Shown here: positions 35,632-45,213 of the stretch, piece by piece | Position numbering within the stretch: position 1 is the first letter of the stretch | How the letters are laid out: the number at the start of each line of letters is the position of its first letter | From: Microvirga alba | GTDB taxonomy: Bacteria; Pseudomonadota; Alphaproteobacteria; Rhizobiales; Beijerinckiaceae | Assembly (NCBI RefSeq): GCF_015694465.1 | Contig: NZ_JADQDO010000005.1 | Coordinates: 1 to 64,000, forward strand | Direction: 5' to 3' | Length of the DNA: 64,000 bases | The notes under the pieces: generated by a model | What the model saw: only the letters and a program-made list of their open reading frames with translations | What the model was told of the DNA's origin: nothing | Database searches by the model: none | Translations under genes and position numbers: made by a program

Positions 35632-36873
35632 ATGTCGATGCGGTCGGACTTGCGTGAACTGACGCCCCAGCAACGGAAAGTCATTGTCGCCAGCTTCCTT
35701 GGATGGACCCTCGACGCCTTCGATTTCTTCCTGCTCGTCTTTGTTTTGAAAGACATCGCACAGGAATTCTCGACCACGATCGAGAGCGTGACCATCGCCA
35801 TTCTGCTGACCCTGGCCATGCGCCCGATCGGTGCGCTGCTGTTCGGGCTTGCAGCCGACCGCTGGGGACGACGGCCGACCCTGATGGCGAATATCCTGCT
35901 TTATTCAGGCGTCGAATTTGCCTCGGGTCTCGCGCCGAGCCTCATGGTTCTCATCATCCTGCGCGCCATCTACGGCATCGCCATGGGCGGTGAATGGGGG
36001 GTCGGCGCTTCGCTTGCGATGGAGTCGATTCCGCCGAAGATCCGGGGCCTGATCTCAGGCGTTCTTCAGGCCGGATACCCGACAGGCTACCTCATCGCCT
36101 CGCTCGTCTTCTTCCTGCTCTATTCCACCATCGGCTGGCGCGGCATGTTTTTCGTCGGCGCAGCCCCTGCTCTCCTCGTTCTCTACATCCGCAGCCATGT
36201 GGAGGAGTCGCCGGTCTTCCTCGCGCGGCAGTTGGAAGAAGCGCGACCGACCCTTTGGCAGGTAATGCGCGGCAACCTGCGCCTCGCAATCTGGGCGATC
36301 CTGCTGATGACCGCGTTCAACTTCTTCAGCCACGGCACACAGGACATCTATCCGACGTTCCTGCAAGTACAGCGCGGCTTCGACACGCACACTGTCGGCC
36401 TCATCGCGATCGTGTTCAACATCGGCGCGATCCTCGGAGGCCTCACCTTCGGACATTTGTCCGACAAGATCGGCCGTCGCATGGCAATCGTGATCGCGGC
36501 GCTTTGCGCCATCCCGATGATCTGGCCATGGGCCTATGGCTCCACCGCAGTCACCCTCGCCATCGGCGCGTTCCTGATCCAGTTCTTCGTGCAGGGAGCT
36601 TGGGGCGTCGTGCCGGTTCATCTCAACGAACTTTCGCCCGACGCGATCCGCGGCACGTTCCCCGGCGTGGTTTATCAGCTCGGGAACCTTCTCGCGTCGG
36701 CAAACGCGACCATGCAGGCCAGCATCGCCGTGCACAACAACGGCGACTACGCCTATGCGCTGGCGCTTGTCGCGGGAATCGTCGCCGTTGTCGTGGCCGT
36801 CTTTGCCGGGTTCGGCTTCGAGGCGAAGGGTGTCCATTTCGGACCGGCAAGCACGCGGGAAGCTGTGGCTTAG
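35632..36873 (+). CDS. MFS transporter, sugar/organic acid:H+ symporter type
   Basis: The 413-residue product has 12 predicted helices and the motifs FLGWTLDAFDFFLLVFVLKD in helix 1, FGLAADRWGRRPTLMANI in loop 2-3, GEWGVGASLAMESIPPKIRG, and GHLSDKIGRRMAI. The FDFF beginning with D-R-x-GRR and an 'ESP' after helix 6 (VEESPVFLA) place it with carboxylate transporters of the JEN/lactate and related type. Substrate not proven. CGAAGGAGGCAGCC gives a strong ribosome-binding site. Confidence 0.88.
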   Translation: MSMRSDLRELTPQQRKVIVASFLGWTLDAFDFFLLVFVLKDIAQEFSTTIESVTIAILLTLAMRPIGALLFGLAADRWGRRPTLMANILLYSGVEFASGLAPSLMVLIILRAIYGIAMGGEWGVGASLAMESIPPKIRGLISGVLQAGYPTGYLIASLVFFLLYSTIGWRGMFFVGAAPALLVLYIRSHVEESPVFLARQLEEARPTLWQVMRGNLRLAIWAILLMTAFNFFSHGTQDIYPTFLQVQRGFDTHTVGLIAIVFNIGAILGGLTFGHLSDKIGRRMAIVIAALCAIPMIWPWAYGSTAVTLAIGAFLIQFFVQGAWGVVPVHLNELSPDAIRGTFPGVVYQLGNLLASANATMQASIAVHNNGDYAYALALVAGIVAVVVAVFAGFGFEAKGVHFGPASTREAVA

Positions 36874-36894
36874 TTCATCAGGCGGGAGGCGAAA

Positions 36895-38157
36895 TCAGCC
36901 GCCGCAGGCTGCCGCCCGGCTGACGAGGAAGGCCTTCTCGCGCTCATTACGGGTGAGCGCGGCAGCACGCTCGAATTGGACCTTGGCTTCGGCTAGCCGG
37001 CCCGCCCGGAACAGGAAATCTCCCTTCGCTGCCGGCATGGGAGCGTAGTTACGTAAGGCCGCTGCCTGATCGATTTCCCCAATTAGGGTCAGGCCAGCCT
37101 CCGGGCCGAAGGCCATGCTGTACGCCACAGCCCGATTGAGATCGACAACTGGCGACGGCATGACGTCCTTAAGGGTGTCGTAGAGCGCCGCGATCCTCGT
37201 CCAGTCTGTCTCGCCCGCCTTGCGGGCCCTTGCGTGACAAGCGGCAAGCGCGGCCTGCAGCGCATAAGCCCCGTTGGCGCCGCCCAGAGCCTCCGCGCGG
37301 TCCAACGCGGCGAGGCCGCGGCGGATCAGGAGTTGGTCCCAGCGGGTGCGGTTCTGCTCGGTCAGGGGAACGAGCGAGCCGTCCGGTGCCGTGCGAGCGG
37401 CTAAACGCGAGGCCTGGATTTCGATCAGCGCGAGGAGACCAAACGCCTCAGGCTCGTCGGGCGCGAGACCGGCGAGAATGCGGCCAAGGCGCTGGGCCTC
37501 GACGCACAGGGCCGGGCGGATCAGATCCTCGCCAGCGGTCGCCGAGTATCCCTCGTTGAAGATCAGGTAGATGACCTCCAGCACCGAGGCGAGGCGTTCC
37601 TTTCGTTCTTTGCCGCGAGGCACCTCGAAAGTCAGCCCGGCGTTGCGCAGTGTCTTCTTGGCTCGCACGATGCGCTGGGCGATAGTCGCTTCGTTGGAGA
37701 AGAAGGCGCGGGCAATCTCGTCGGTGGTCAGTCCCCCGATAAGGCGCAGGGTCAGGGCCGTGCGGGCCTCCGTGGGCAACACGGGATGACAGGCGATGAA
37801 GATGAGGCTGAGAAGCTCGTCGCCAACATCGTCGTCCATGGCCGCTTCGATGTCCACGAGACCGGTGTCGCGTTCACCCTCCAGGTCCCGGTTGATCTCG
37901 GCGTGCTTGCGCGCAAGCATCCTCTCCCGGCGGAGCCTGTCGATGGCCCGGCGCTTGGCCGCAGCCATCAGCCATGCGCCGGGGTTTTTGGGAACTCCGG
38001 TCTGGGGCCATTCGGACAGGGCGGTCACGAGGGCGTCCTGCGCCAGTTCCTCGGCAAGGTCGACGTCGCGCACCATCCGGGCCAAGCCTGCGATGAGCCT
38101 GGCTTGTTCGATCCGGAAGACTGCCTCGATCGCCTGATGGGTTTCGGTCGCCGCCAC
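36895..38157 (-). CDS. ECF-type RNA polymerase sigma factor with DUF6596 C-terminus
   Basis: A 420-residue product. Sigma-2 region: AELAQD-type (RDVDLAEELAQDALVTALSE and PGAWLMAAAKRRAIDRLRR). Sigma-4 region: LTLRLIGGLTTDEIARAFFS. The C-terminal 230 residues form the DUF6596/TPR-like extension (VIYLIFNEGYSAT, NRAVAYSMAFGPEAGL). This long ECF class regularly pairs with YciI-like genes, as here. GTG 38157 (VAATETHQAIEAVF) is used; the TTG at 38187 is possible. No anti-sigma gene is adjacent, so regulation may work through the extension. Confidence 0.9.
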   Translation of the reverse strand: MAATETHQAIEAVFRIEQARLIAGLARMVRDVDLAEELAQDALVTALSEWPQTGVPKNPGAWLMAAAKRRAIDRLRRERMLARKHAEINRDLEGERDTGLVDIEAAMDDDVGDELLSLIFIACHPVLPTEARTALTLRLIGGLTTDEIARAFFSNEATIAQRIVRAKKTLRNAGLTFEVPRGKERKERLASVLEVIYLIFNEGYSATAGEDLIRPALCVEAQRLGRILAGLAPDEPEAFGLLALIEIQASRLAARTAPDGSLVPLTEQNRTRWDQLLIRRGLAALDRAEALGGANGAYALQAALAACHARARKAGETDWTRIAALYDTLKDVMPSPVVDLNRAVAYSMAFGPEAGLTLIGEIDQAAALRNYAPMPAAKGDFLFRAGRLAEAKVQFERAAALTRNEREKAFLVSRAAACGG

Positions 38158-38214
38158 CTTTCCCGCGTAAGAAACGGAAAGAGGCAAGTCAAGGTGGGCG
38201 GCGACCGGAGAAGC

Positions 38215-38637
38215 CTAGCGGCTGGCCACCTTTTCGCGGTTCCGGTCATGCAGTTCGGAGACTTCCGGCGTCATGGCCTCTTCGAAGTCTGCCATCTCGT
38301 AGAGCGGCCGGATCTCGATCTCGCTCGGACCAGGCATCGGATTGGGGCAACGCTTCACCCACTCGACCGCCTCGGCCAGGTCCTTGACCTCCCATAGCCA
38401 GAAGCCGGCGACCAACTCACGGGTCTCGGCGAACGGCCCGTCGATGACGGTGCGGCCCGGGCCGTCGAAGGCCACTCGCTTGCCTTTCGCCGATGGCTTC
38501 AGCCCGTCGCCGGCCAGGAGGATTCCTGCACTGATCAACTCTTCATTGAACTTGCCCATGGCCTCGAAGAGCTCGGTCGAGGGCATGAGGCCCGCTTCGC
38601 TGTCCTTCGTCGCCTTCACCAGAACCATAACGCGCAT
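38215..38637 (-). CDS. YciI-related (DGPF-domain) protein
   Basis: The 140-residue product starts MRVMVLVKATKDSEAGLMPS with AGGAGACAAGAC upstream. It has DGPFAETRELVAGFWLWEV, the core of the YciI/DGPF fold (a ferredoxin-like domain with conserved His/Asp), and EAVEWVKRCPNPM. These proteins usually accompany ECF sigma factors with the DUF6596 end, as here (57 bases). Whether it is an enzyme or a sensor for the sigma factor is unknown. Confidence 0.9.
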   Translation of the reverse strand: MRVMVLVKATKDSEAGLMPSTELFEAMGKFNEELISAGILLAGDGLKPSAKGKRVAFDGPGRTVIDGPFAETRELVAGFWLWEVKDLAEAVEWVKRCPNPMPGPSEIEIRPLYEMADFEEAMTPEVSELHDRNREKVASR

Positions 38638-38699
38638 TGTCTTGTCTCCTCTGATCGAGGGAGGCCCAACCGGCCACCCTGCTCACACGACGAATGAGC

Positions 38700-38725
38700 T
38701 TCGGTGGGATCGACATCCCGCCGAA
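38700..38725. promoter_or_regulatory. Palindrome upstream of the YciI-sigma pair
   Basis: Arms TTCGGTGGGAT (38700-38710) and ATCCCGCCGAA (38715-38725) are inverted copies with one mismatch around a CGAC spacer. They lie about 65 bases upstream of the YciI start. On the plus strand ACTTTTTTG follows, giving it the look of a terminator, but no plus-strand gene ends here. An operator or the 5' UTR hairpin of the YciI transcript is more likely. Confidence 0.4.
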
Positions 38726-38872
38726 ACTTTTTTGCGCGAAAGGAAGTCTAGGTCAGCACACGCAACCGGAACAGGGCCACAGGAGCGAGGACGCAGGCAG
38801 ACCCGAACGGATCGACGCTGGGGCCAAGCATGCTCGCAGGCCAAGCCACGTCGCCGCTCCGCCAAGAAGCCC

Positions 38873-41116
38873 TCACTCGAACTTGTTCGACCGCGGGAAG
38901 CCCTTGGGCGGCAGCCGTCCTGCCTCGGCGCGGTTGCCGATCCATTCGATGAGATCGGTCTTTTCCACAGTCCAGGTGCGCCCGGATGTGTCCTTCCAGG
39001 TGAGGCCATCGCTCAGGCTGAAGACCTTCGCGTCGGAAATGCCGCCATCTTTGTAGCGTTGCAGGCGCACACCCTTTCCGCGCGTCATCTCCGGCATCTG
39101 GGTCAGCGGGAAGACCAGAAGCTTCCGGTTCTCGCCGACAATGGCCACGTGATCTCCCGACGCTTCGGTGCAGATAACCGCCTTCGCGGGCGCATCGAGA
39201 TTGAGGATCTGTTTGCCCTTGCGGGTATTGGCAATGACATCATCCGCCGGGATGATGAAACCGCGTCCGTCGGAACCGGCGACGAGCAGTTTCGTGCCCG
39301 CCTTGAAGGGGAACGCGGCGATGAAATCCTCGCCCTCCTCCAGATCCACCATGAGCCGGATCGGATCGCCGAAGCCGCGCCCGCCCGGAAGTTTGGAGGC
39401 GTCGAGGGTGAAGAAGCGCCCGTTCGTCGCCACGACGATGATCTTCGACGTGGTCTCGGCGAAGAACGCGGTTTTCAGCGTATCGTCGCCTTTGAACTGC
39501 ACGCTGGACGTATCCGCCACATGGCCCTTCATGGCGCGGATCCAGCCCTTGTCCGACACGATGACCGTGATCGGCTCACGCTCGACCATGGCCTCCGCGA
39601 AATCGATGTCGGAGGTATCCGGCGCTTCAGCGAAGGTGGTGCGGCGTTTGCCCAAAGCCGTTTCCGGCCCGAAAGTCTTGCGGACTTCCTTGATCTCCCA
39701 CGCGACCGTCTTCCACTGCACCTTGTCGGAGCCCAGCAGGTCTTCGATGGTGGCCTTCTCGTCCTGCAGGCTTTTTTGTTCGCGCTTCAGCTCCATCTCC
39801 TCGAGCTTGCGTAAGCTACGCAGGCGCGTGTCGAGGATGGCGTTGGCCTGAACCTCGGAGAGCTTGAAGAAGCGCATCAGCTCGGCCTTTGGTTCGTCTT
39901 CCTCGCGGATGATTTTGATCACCCGGTCGAGGTCGAGATAGACGATCAAGAGGCCGCCCAAGATTTCCAAGCGCTTGTCGATGGCGTTGAGGCGGAACTG
40001 CGAACGGCGCACCAGCACTTCGCGGCGATGGTCGAGCCATTCGCGCAAGCATTCCGCGAGGCCCAGCACCTTCGGCACCTTGCCGCCGGCGAGGACGTTC
40101 ACGTTCATGGGAATGCGGCTTTCAAGCTCGGTAAGCTTGAACAGCGATTCCATGAGAATGATCGGGTCGACCGTCCGCGAGCGCGGCTCCAGCACGACGC
40201 GGATGTCTTCCGCCGATTCGTCGCGCACGTCGGCGAGAAGCGGCAGCTTCTTTTCCTGCAACAGCTCGGCGATCTTTTCGATCAGCCGCGACTTCGGCAC
40301 CGAATAGGGAATCTCGGTGACGACGATGTTCCAGGAACCCCTGCCCGTGTCTTCCTTTTCCCAGCGCGCACGCACGCGGAAGGATCCGCGACCCGTCATG
40401 TAGGTCTCGGCGATGGAGGACGGCGTATCGACGATGATACCGCCGGTCGGGAGGTCAGGCCCCGGCACGAACTTGATCAGCTGATCGGAGGTCGTAGCCG
40501 GGTGGCTGATGAGGTGGAGCGCCGCATCGCACAGCTCGGCCGCGTTGTGCGGCGGGATCGAGGTCGCCATGCCGACCGCGATGCCCTGCGAACCATTGGC
40601 GAGCAGGTTCGGGAAGGCCGCCGGCAGAACCACAGGCTCTTCGTTCGCCTGATCGTAGGTCTCACGGAAATCGACCGAGTCCTCGTCGATACCGTCGAGC
40701 AGAAGCCGCGCGACTTCCGTGAGCCGAGCCTCGGTGTAACGCATGGCGGCGGCGTTATCGCCGTCGATATTGCCGAAATTCCCCTGCCCCTCCGCCAGCG
40801 GGTAGCGCTGCGCGAAATCCTGCGCCATGCGCACGAGGGCGTCATAGATCGATTGGTCGCCATGCGGGTGATATTGACCCATCACGTCGCCGACGATGCG
40901 CGCGCATTTTTTCGGCGCGGATTTCGGATCGAGCCGCAGAAGGCGCATGGCGTGCAGGATGCGGCGGTGGACCGGCTTCAGGCCGTCTCGCGCGTCCGGC
41001 AACGCCCGGTGCATGATGGTGGACAGGGCATAGGCAAGATAGCGCTCTTCCAGCGCGTCCTTGAGATTGATGTTTTCAATCTCCCCGCCGGAAGGCGGAT
41101 TGACCGGCTTACCCAT
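38873..41116 (-). CDS. parC: DNA topoisomerase IV subunit A
   Basis: The 747-residue product decatenates daughter chromosomes together with ParE. N-terminal: [29 protein letters not shown], then [24 protein letters not shown] and [13 protein letters not shown] with the active Tyr in [10 protein letters not shown]-terminal beta-pinwheel repeats follow (for example [19 protein letters not shown]). Its length and lack of a GyrA-box identify it as ParC. It lies 65 bases after recO. Confidence 0.95.
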   Translation of the reverse strand: MGKPVNPPSGGEIENINLKDALEERYLAYALSTIMHRALPDARDGLKPVHRRILHAMRLLRLDPKSAPKKCARIVGDVMGQYHPHGDQSIYDALVRMAQDFAQRYPLAEGQGNFGNIDGDNAAAMRYTEARLTEVARLLLDGIDEDSVDFRETYDQANEEPVVLPAAFPNLLANGSQGIAVGMATSIPPHNAAELCDAALHLISHPATTSDQLIKFVPGPDLPTGGIIVDTPSSIAETYMTGRGSFRVRARWEKEDTGRGSWNIVVTEIPYSVPKSRLIEKIAELLQEKKLPLLADVRDESAEDIRVVLEPRSRTVDPIILMESLFKLTELESRIPMNVNVLAGGKVPKVLGLAECLREWLDHRREVLVRRSQFRLNAIDKRLEILGGLLIVYLDLDRVIKIIREEDEPKAELMRFFKLSEVQANAILDTRLRSLRKLEEMELKREQKSLQDEKATIEDLLGSDKVQWKTVAWEIKEVRKTFGPETALGKRRTTFAEAPDTSDIDFAEAMVEREPITVIVSDKGWIRAMKGHVADTSSVQFKGDDTLKTAFFAETTSKIIVVATNGRFFTLDASKLPGGRGFGDPIRLMVDLEEGEDFIAAFPFKAGTKLLVAGSDGRGFIIPADDVIANTRKGKQILNLDAPAKAVICTEASGDHVAIVGENRKLLVFPLTQMPEMTRGKGVRLQRYKDGGISDAKVFSLSDGLTWKDTSGRTWTVEKTDLIEWIGNRAEAGRLPPKGFPRSNKFE

Positions 41117-41181
41117 GAACGAAAATCCTCAAAACCGAATCAGTCATTGTCATTGAGCGCGAGAACATATCAGAAACGAAT

Positions 41182-41913
41182 TTAAGCGTCTTCCGCCGTG
41201 GCCAAGGCGATGAGACGCACCCGCTCCGCCGGCATGGCCTGCCCTCGCGGCTCGAACACGTTCTGATGCAGGAAGAAATCGGTCAGCGCAAATCCGGCCT
41301 TCAGATCCGGCACGGACGGCCGGTTCGCTGTCGGCCGCCCGATCAGGAAGCCGGGAAGCTTGAGCAGCCGGTCCTTATAGGGCTCGCCCGCCGCCGCGCT
41401 GACGGCGCGGCCGCTTTTGGGGGAGACGTAAACGAGATCCTCCCGCTGTCCCGTGGCCGCGCAGGACGCCAGATCGAGCCCGAAGCCGAGATCGGCGAGG
41501 AAAGCGAGTTCGAACCGCACGAAAAGCCCAGGCGCGAGGTCGGGATCGTCGAGATGATCCACCAACAGGTCCACAGCCTCGTATAAGGACTGATGCGGAT
41601 CGCGCTCGGCCAGCACACGCAAGAGGTGGGACAGGGTCGCAAGACCGTAAAGCGCGAAAGGCGCGGCCATCAGGCGCGAAGCGCGCAAATCGACGCCCTC
41701 CACCTGAAAGACGCCGAGATGCTCGTCGAGCCGCGCCCGCCACGTCACCTGGACGCTATTTCCCGGCTGGAGCACCGGCTGCTGGGTCTTGGACCGGCCG
41801 CCATGGACGAGGCCCAGATGGCGGCCGTGCTCGCGCGTCATCACCTCAAGGATGACGCTTGACTCGCCATGTTTGCGGGCACCCAGAACGATGCCTTCAT
41901 CGGACCATTGCAT
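41182..41913 (-). CDS. recO: DNA repair protein RecO
   Basis: The 243-residue product loads RecA with RecF/RecR. It has an N-terminal OB-fold ([40 protein letters not shown]) and a helical C-terminal domain ([22 protein letters not shown]) without the four-Cys zinc site of some homologues. ATG 41913 is used; the TTG before it is unnecessary. It usually follows era in Alphaproteobacteria; here the OmpA gene lies between them on the other strand. Confidence 0.92.
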   Translation of the reverse strand: MQWSDEGIVLGARKHGESSVILEVMTREHGRHLGLVHGGRSKTQQPVLQPGNSVQVTWRARLDEHLGVFQVEGVDLRASRLMAAPFALYGLATLSHLLRVLAERDPHQSLYEAVDLLVDHLDDPDLAPGLFVRFELAFLADLGFGLDLASCAATGQREDLVYVSPKSGRAVSAAAGEPYKDRLLKLPGFLIGRPTANRPSVPDLKAGFALTDFFLHQNVFEPRGQAMPAERVRLIALATAEDA

Positions 41914-42078
41914 CAAAATTTGCCTGGTGGGCGCTCGAAATCACTGTGGAATGTAGGCGTTGCGGAGGCGCTTTGCCATGGTTTATCAAGATGATCCGTC
42001 GAGTTTCGACACGCAATTGCCATGGTTGGACACGAGTTTCCCCGACGCGGATCCAAGTGACTCGGATTTGCCAAAACT

Positions 42079-42084
42079 TATAAT
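42079..42084 (+). promoter_or_regulatory. Possible -10 box of the OmpA-family gene
   Basis: TATAAT at 42079-42084 is 18 bases before the ATG at 42102; the surrounding 20 bases are AT-rich in an otherwise GC-rich region. The -35 region (near 42056) matches poorly, so this is tentative. Confidence 0.3.
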
Positions 42085-42101
42085 TTCAAGACTGGGGTAT
42101 T

Positions 42102-44147
42102 ATGCGAATTCATTCCCTGTTGCTGACGACGACAGCGCTTTCCTTGATTGGCCTCGCGCCGATGGCCTCCGCCGACAGCGGATCGAGCGCGCCTTCCTCC
42201 TTCACGGTCGCTCAGGCGTCGCTGGATGACCTTCCGCGCAAACCGCGCCGGAACGGCGATCAGGGTTCCGAGGAGCAGAGACCTCAGCACCCCGGCCAAG
42301 GGGGACCACGGGGCCCGGGAGAGCGAGGACCGGGGCCGCAGGGTCCGGGCGAGCGCGGACCGCGTCCTCAGGCGCCGGAGGGCCAGATGGCCCCGCGCCA
42401 GCAGCGTCCCGAATTCCCGGCTGAAATGCCTCAGGGTCGTCCGCAACGGCCGGAACCGTCGCTCCACCAGCAGCCGCAGCGGCCCATGCCTTCCGCGCCC
42501 CCGAACGCTGCGCCGATGCAGCAACCGGAACGGCCGCGCCCACCCGTTGCAGCTCCGATCGAGAGGCCACAACCTCCCGCGATGGAGCGACCGCAAGCAC
42601 CGCCCGCCCCAGCTGCGCCTTCGCCGGGGACGCCCGCGCGGCCTTTCGAGCCGCAACCGCTTCCGGGCGGCCCCCGCCCCATGCCAGGATCACCCGGTCA
42701 GCGCCCGCCCGCTCCTCCGGTCACGCAGGAAGCTCCGCGAACACCCCCTGCTGCTCAGACGGCTCCAGGGCAACCGACGCGGCCATTCCCCGGCGCTCAG
42801 CAGCCGATCGAAACCGCGCCTGGACGTCCGCCCATGCCGGGACAGCCGTATCAACCCGGCGGCCAACCACCGCAGCCTCAGCAACCGGACGTTCAACGAC
42901 CGCCGCAGGGAGCATATCCCTCGCAGCCCGGTGAATATCAGCGTCCGCCGGCAGGCGGCCCGGCCCCCGGCGGACAAATGCCCCCGCAAGGCGCGTACCC
43001 CACGCGCCCCGGTGAATATCAGCGTCCACCGGCAGGTGGCCCGGCCCCCGGCGGACAAATGCCGCCGCAAGGCGCGCACCCCACGCGCCCCGGTGAATAT
43101 CAGCGTCCACCGGCAGGTGGCGGGCAGATGCCGCCGCAGGGCGAATATCCTGTGCCTCCGGGGCAATATCGCCAACCACCGGCAGCAGGCGCCCCTATCC
43201 CGGGCGGCGTGATGCCAGGGATGTTCCCCGGTGGAAATCTCGACGATCTGCGCCGGCAGCGGCGCGAACGCGCCGAGGACGGAGGGCGTCGCGTCATCAT
43301 CCAGGAGCCGGGCGACCGCACCATCATTCGCGATGGCAACCGTCTCATCATCCGCCATGACGAGACAGACCGGTTCCGCCGCAGCTATGGCGGCGCGGAT
43401 TTTCGTGTGCAGCAGCGCGGAGCCAATCAGGTGACGATCATCCGCCAGCCCAATGGCGAGGAAATCCTCACAGAGCGGGACGCCGACGGCAATCTCATCC
43501 GCCGCATCCGGCGCGACTCTTACGGCCGCGAGGTGATCCTGATTCAGAACGAGATGCCGGGTCGTCCCCGCTTCCCCTATGGCTATCTGCCCCGCGACGT
43601 GATGGAACTGCCGCCGCCCGTCATCGCCATTCCGCGCGAGCGCTACATCGTCGATGTCGAGGGCGCGTCGCAGGATGATCTGTACGAGGCGTTCTCCGCG
43701 CCGCCCGTCATGCCGATCACACGGGCTTACAGCCTCGACGAAATCCGCCAGAGCCAGATGCTGCGTGAGCGTGTCCGGCGCGTCGATGTGGACACGGTCA
43801 CCTTCGACTCAGGCTCGTGGGCGCTCTCGCCCGAACAATTCGGCGCCCTGACCGGCATCGCCACCGCGATCCAGCGCGTTTTGACGCAAAACCCGAACGA
43901 GATCTTCCTCATCGAGGGCTATACCGATGCGGTCGGCTCGGACGAGGACAACCTCAGCCTGTCGGATCGGCGCGCGGAGACGGTGGCGACCGTGCTGACC
44001 CAGCGCTTCGGCATCCCTGCGGAAAACCTGACGACGCAGGGCTACGGCGAGCAATATCTGAAGATCAACACGCAAGCTCCCGAACGCCGGAACCGTCGCG
44101 TGACGATCCGAAGGATCACGCCGCTTCTTCAGGGGCAGCAGCGGTAA
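42102..44147 (+). CDS. OmpA-family protein with a long Pro/Gln-rich, repeat-bearing region
   Basis: A 681-residue protein. Residues 1-25 are a signal peptide (LLLTTTALSLIGLAPMASA). About residues 40-385 are Pro/Gln/Gly-rich and disordered, with four copies of a PPQGAYP..PGEYQRPPAGG unit near 267-370. A middle part (VIIQEPGDRTIIRDGNRLII) has beta strands. The C-terminal 120 residues are an OmpA/MotB domain: VTFDSGSWALSPEQFGAL, LIEGYTDAVGSDEDNLSLSD, RRAETVATVL and RRNRRVTIRR. The last part binds peptidoglycan, so the protein probably spans the periplasm. A surface or envelope-stress role is a guess. Confidence 0.9.
   Translation: MRIHSLLLTTTALSLIGLAPMASADSGSSAPSSFTVAQASLDDLPRKPRRNGDQGSEEQRPQHPGQGGPRGPGERGPGPQGPGERGPRPQAPEGQMAPRQQRPEFPAEMPQGRPQRPEPSLHQQPQRPMPSAPPNAAPMQQPERPRPPVAAPIERPQPPAMERPQAPPAPAAPSPGTPARPFEPQPLPGGPRPMPGSPGQRPPAPPVTQEAPRTPPAAQTAPGQPTRPFPGAQQPIETAPGRPPMPGQPYQPGGQPPQPQQPDVQRPPQGAYPSQPGEYQRPPAGGPAPGGQMPPQGAYPTRPGEYQRPPAGGPAPGGQMPPQGAHPTRPGEYQRPPAGGGQMPPQGEYPVPPGQYRQPPAAGAPIPGGVMPGMFPGGNLDDLRRQRRERAEDGGRRVIIQEPGDRTIIRDGNRLIIRHDETDRFRRSYGGADFRVQQRGANQVTIIRQPNGEEILTERDADGNLIRRIRRDSYGREVILIQNEMPGRPRFPYGYLPRDVMELPPPVIAIPRERYIVDVEGASQDDLYEAFSAPPVMPITRAYSLDEIRQSQMLRERVRRVDVDTVTFDSGSWALSPEQFGALTGIATAIQRVLTQNPNEIFLIEGYTDAVGSDEDNLSLSDRRAETVATVLTQRFGIPAENLTTQGYGEQYLKINTQAPERRNRRVTIRRITPLLQGQQR
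42900..43214 (+). repeat. 81-bp in-frame tandem repeats in the OmpA-family gene
   Basis: Units at 42900-42980 and 42981-43061 (81 bp each), a shortened one at 43062-43130 (12 bp deleted) and a diverged one at 43131-43214. All encode P(P)QG(A/E)(Y/H)P..PG(E/Q)Y(Q/R).PPA. The differences are in-frame, consistent with slippage within the coding sequence. Confidence 0.9.
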
Positions 44148-44163
44148 AACGCGTCAACGTCAT

Positions 44164-44194
44164 GGCCGGGACGCCAAAAGTGTCATTCCCGGCC
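44164..44194. terminator. Hairpin between convergent OmpA-family and era genes
   Basis: Stem GGCCGGGA (44164-44171) pairs with TCCCGGCC (44187-44194). It lies 16 bases after the OmpA-family stop. The rest of the 150-base gap contains a second self-complementary piece (GGAATCC/GGATCCCC area). It resembles the ATGGCCGGG repeats at 14989 and 61973. No T-run. Confidence 0.45.
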
Positions 44195-44298
44195 GGAGGC
44201 GGCGAATGCCGCTCGAGGGAAAGGGAATCCATAGCGCCGCATCCGGTCGTGGATCCCCTTCCCGCGCTTCGCGCGCCGGGCATGTCACCGAGGAAAAC

Positions 44299-45213
44299 TT
44301 ACCCGCGCGGGAATTCCAGTCCCATTTCGCGATAGCGCTCGGGGTCGTCGCTCCAGTTTTCGCGCACCTTCACGAAGATGAAGAGGTGCACCGGGGCTTC
44401 GGCAATCTCGGTGATTTCCCTGCGCGCCGCCTGGCCGATGGCCTTGATGGTCTGACCGCCCTTGCCGAGCACGATTTTGCGCTGGCTGTCGCGCTCCACG
44501 AACACGGTCTGCTCGATACGGATGGAGCCATCCGGCCGCTGCTGCCACTGATCGGTCTCGACCGTGGACTGGTAAGGCAGTTCCTCGTGCAGGCGCTCGT
44601 AAATCTTCTCGCGGGTGATTTCGGCCGCGAGCATGCGCAACGGCGCGTCGGAAATCTGGTCTTCGGGATAGAGCCAGGGTCCCTCCGGCATCAAGCCGGC
44701 GAGTTGGCGCTTCAGGGTCTCGATGCCATCGCCTTTTAAGGCGGAGATCATGAAAGTGTGCGCGAACGGCACCTTCTCGTTCAGCTTCGCCGCCAGCTCA
44801 AGCAATCGCGAGCGCTCGATCAGGTCGATCTTGTTGAGGATCAGGATTTTAGGGCGCTTCAACTCGGGCAGCCTGTCAAGAATGGCCTCGGCCTCCTCGT
44901 CGATGCCCTTTCGCGCGTCGATCAGCAGAGCCACCGCGTCGGCATCGGCGGCGCCGCCCCAGGCGGACGTCACCATCGCCCGGTCGAGGCGGCGTTTCGG
45001 CTTGAAGATGCCCGGCGTGTCGACGAACACGATCTGCGCCTCGCCCTCGATGGCGATGCCGCGCACGAGCGCGCGCGTCGTCTGCACCTTGCGGGAGACG
45101 ATGGAGACCTTGGAGCCGACGAGCGAATTGAGCAGCGTCGACTTGCCCGCGTTGGGCGCGCCGATCAATGCGACGAAGCCGGCCTTTGTTTTGGTTTGTT
45201 CAGGCAACGCCAT
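44299..45213 (-). CDS. era: GTPase Era
   Basis: The 304-residue product helps 16S rRNA maturation and small-subunit assembly. G1 is [17 protein letters not shown]3 is DTPGIF, G4 is LNKIDLI. A KH domain covers the C-terminal 80 residues (QRKIVLGKGGQTIKAIGQAA). ATG 45213 lies 14 bases inside the 3' end of rnc, so the two are translationally linked; the longer frame to 45276 is inside rnc and unlikely. Confidence 0.96.
   Translation of the reverse strand: MALPEQTKTKAGFVALIGAPNAGKSTLLNSLVGSKVSIVSRKVQTTRALVRGIAIEGEAQIVFVDTPGIFKPKRRLDRAMVTSAWGGAADADAVALLIDARKGIDEEAEAILDRLPELKRPKILILNKIDLIERSRLLELAAKLNEKVPFAHTFMISALKGDGIETLKRQLAGLMPEGPWLYPEDQISDAPLRMLAAEITREKIYERLHEELPYQSTVETDQWQQRPDGSIRIEQTVFVERDSQRKIVLGKGGQTIKAIGQAARREITEIAEAPVHLFIFVKVRENWSDDPERYREMGLEFPRG

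Noticed and set aside
35994-36923. 309-codon plus-strand frame within the MFS gene
   Set aside because: It is out of frame with a full-length 12-helix transporter; composition is Arg/Pro/His-rich.
41960-42229. ORF overlapping the start of the OmpA-family gene
   Set aside because: Its 3' half lies in the signal-peptide region of the real gene in another frame.
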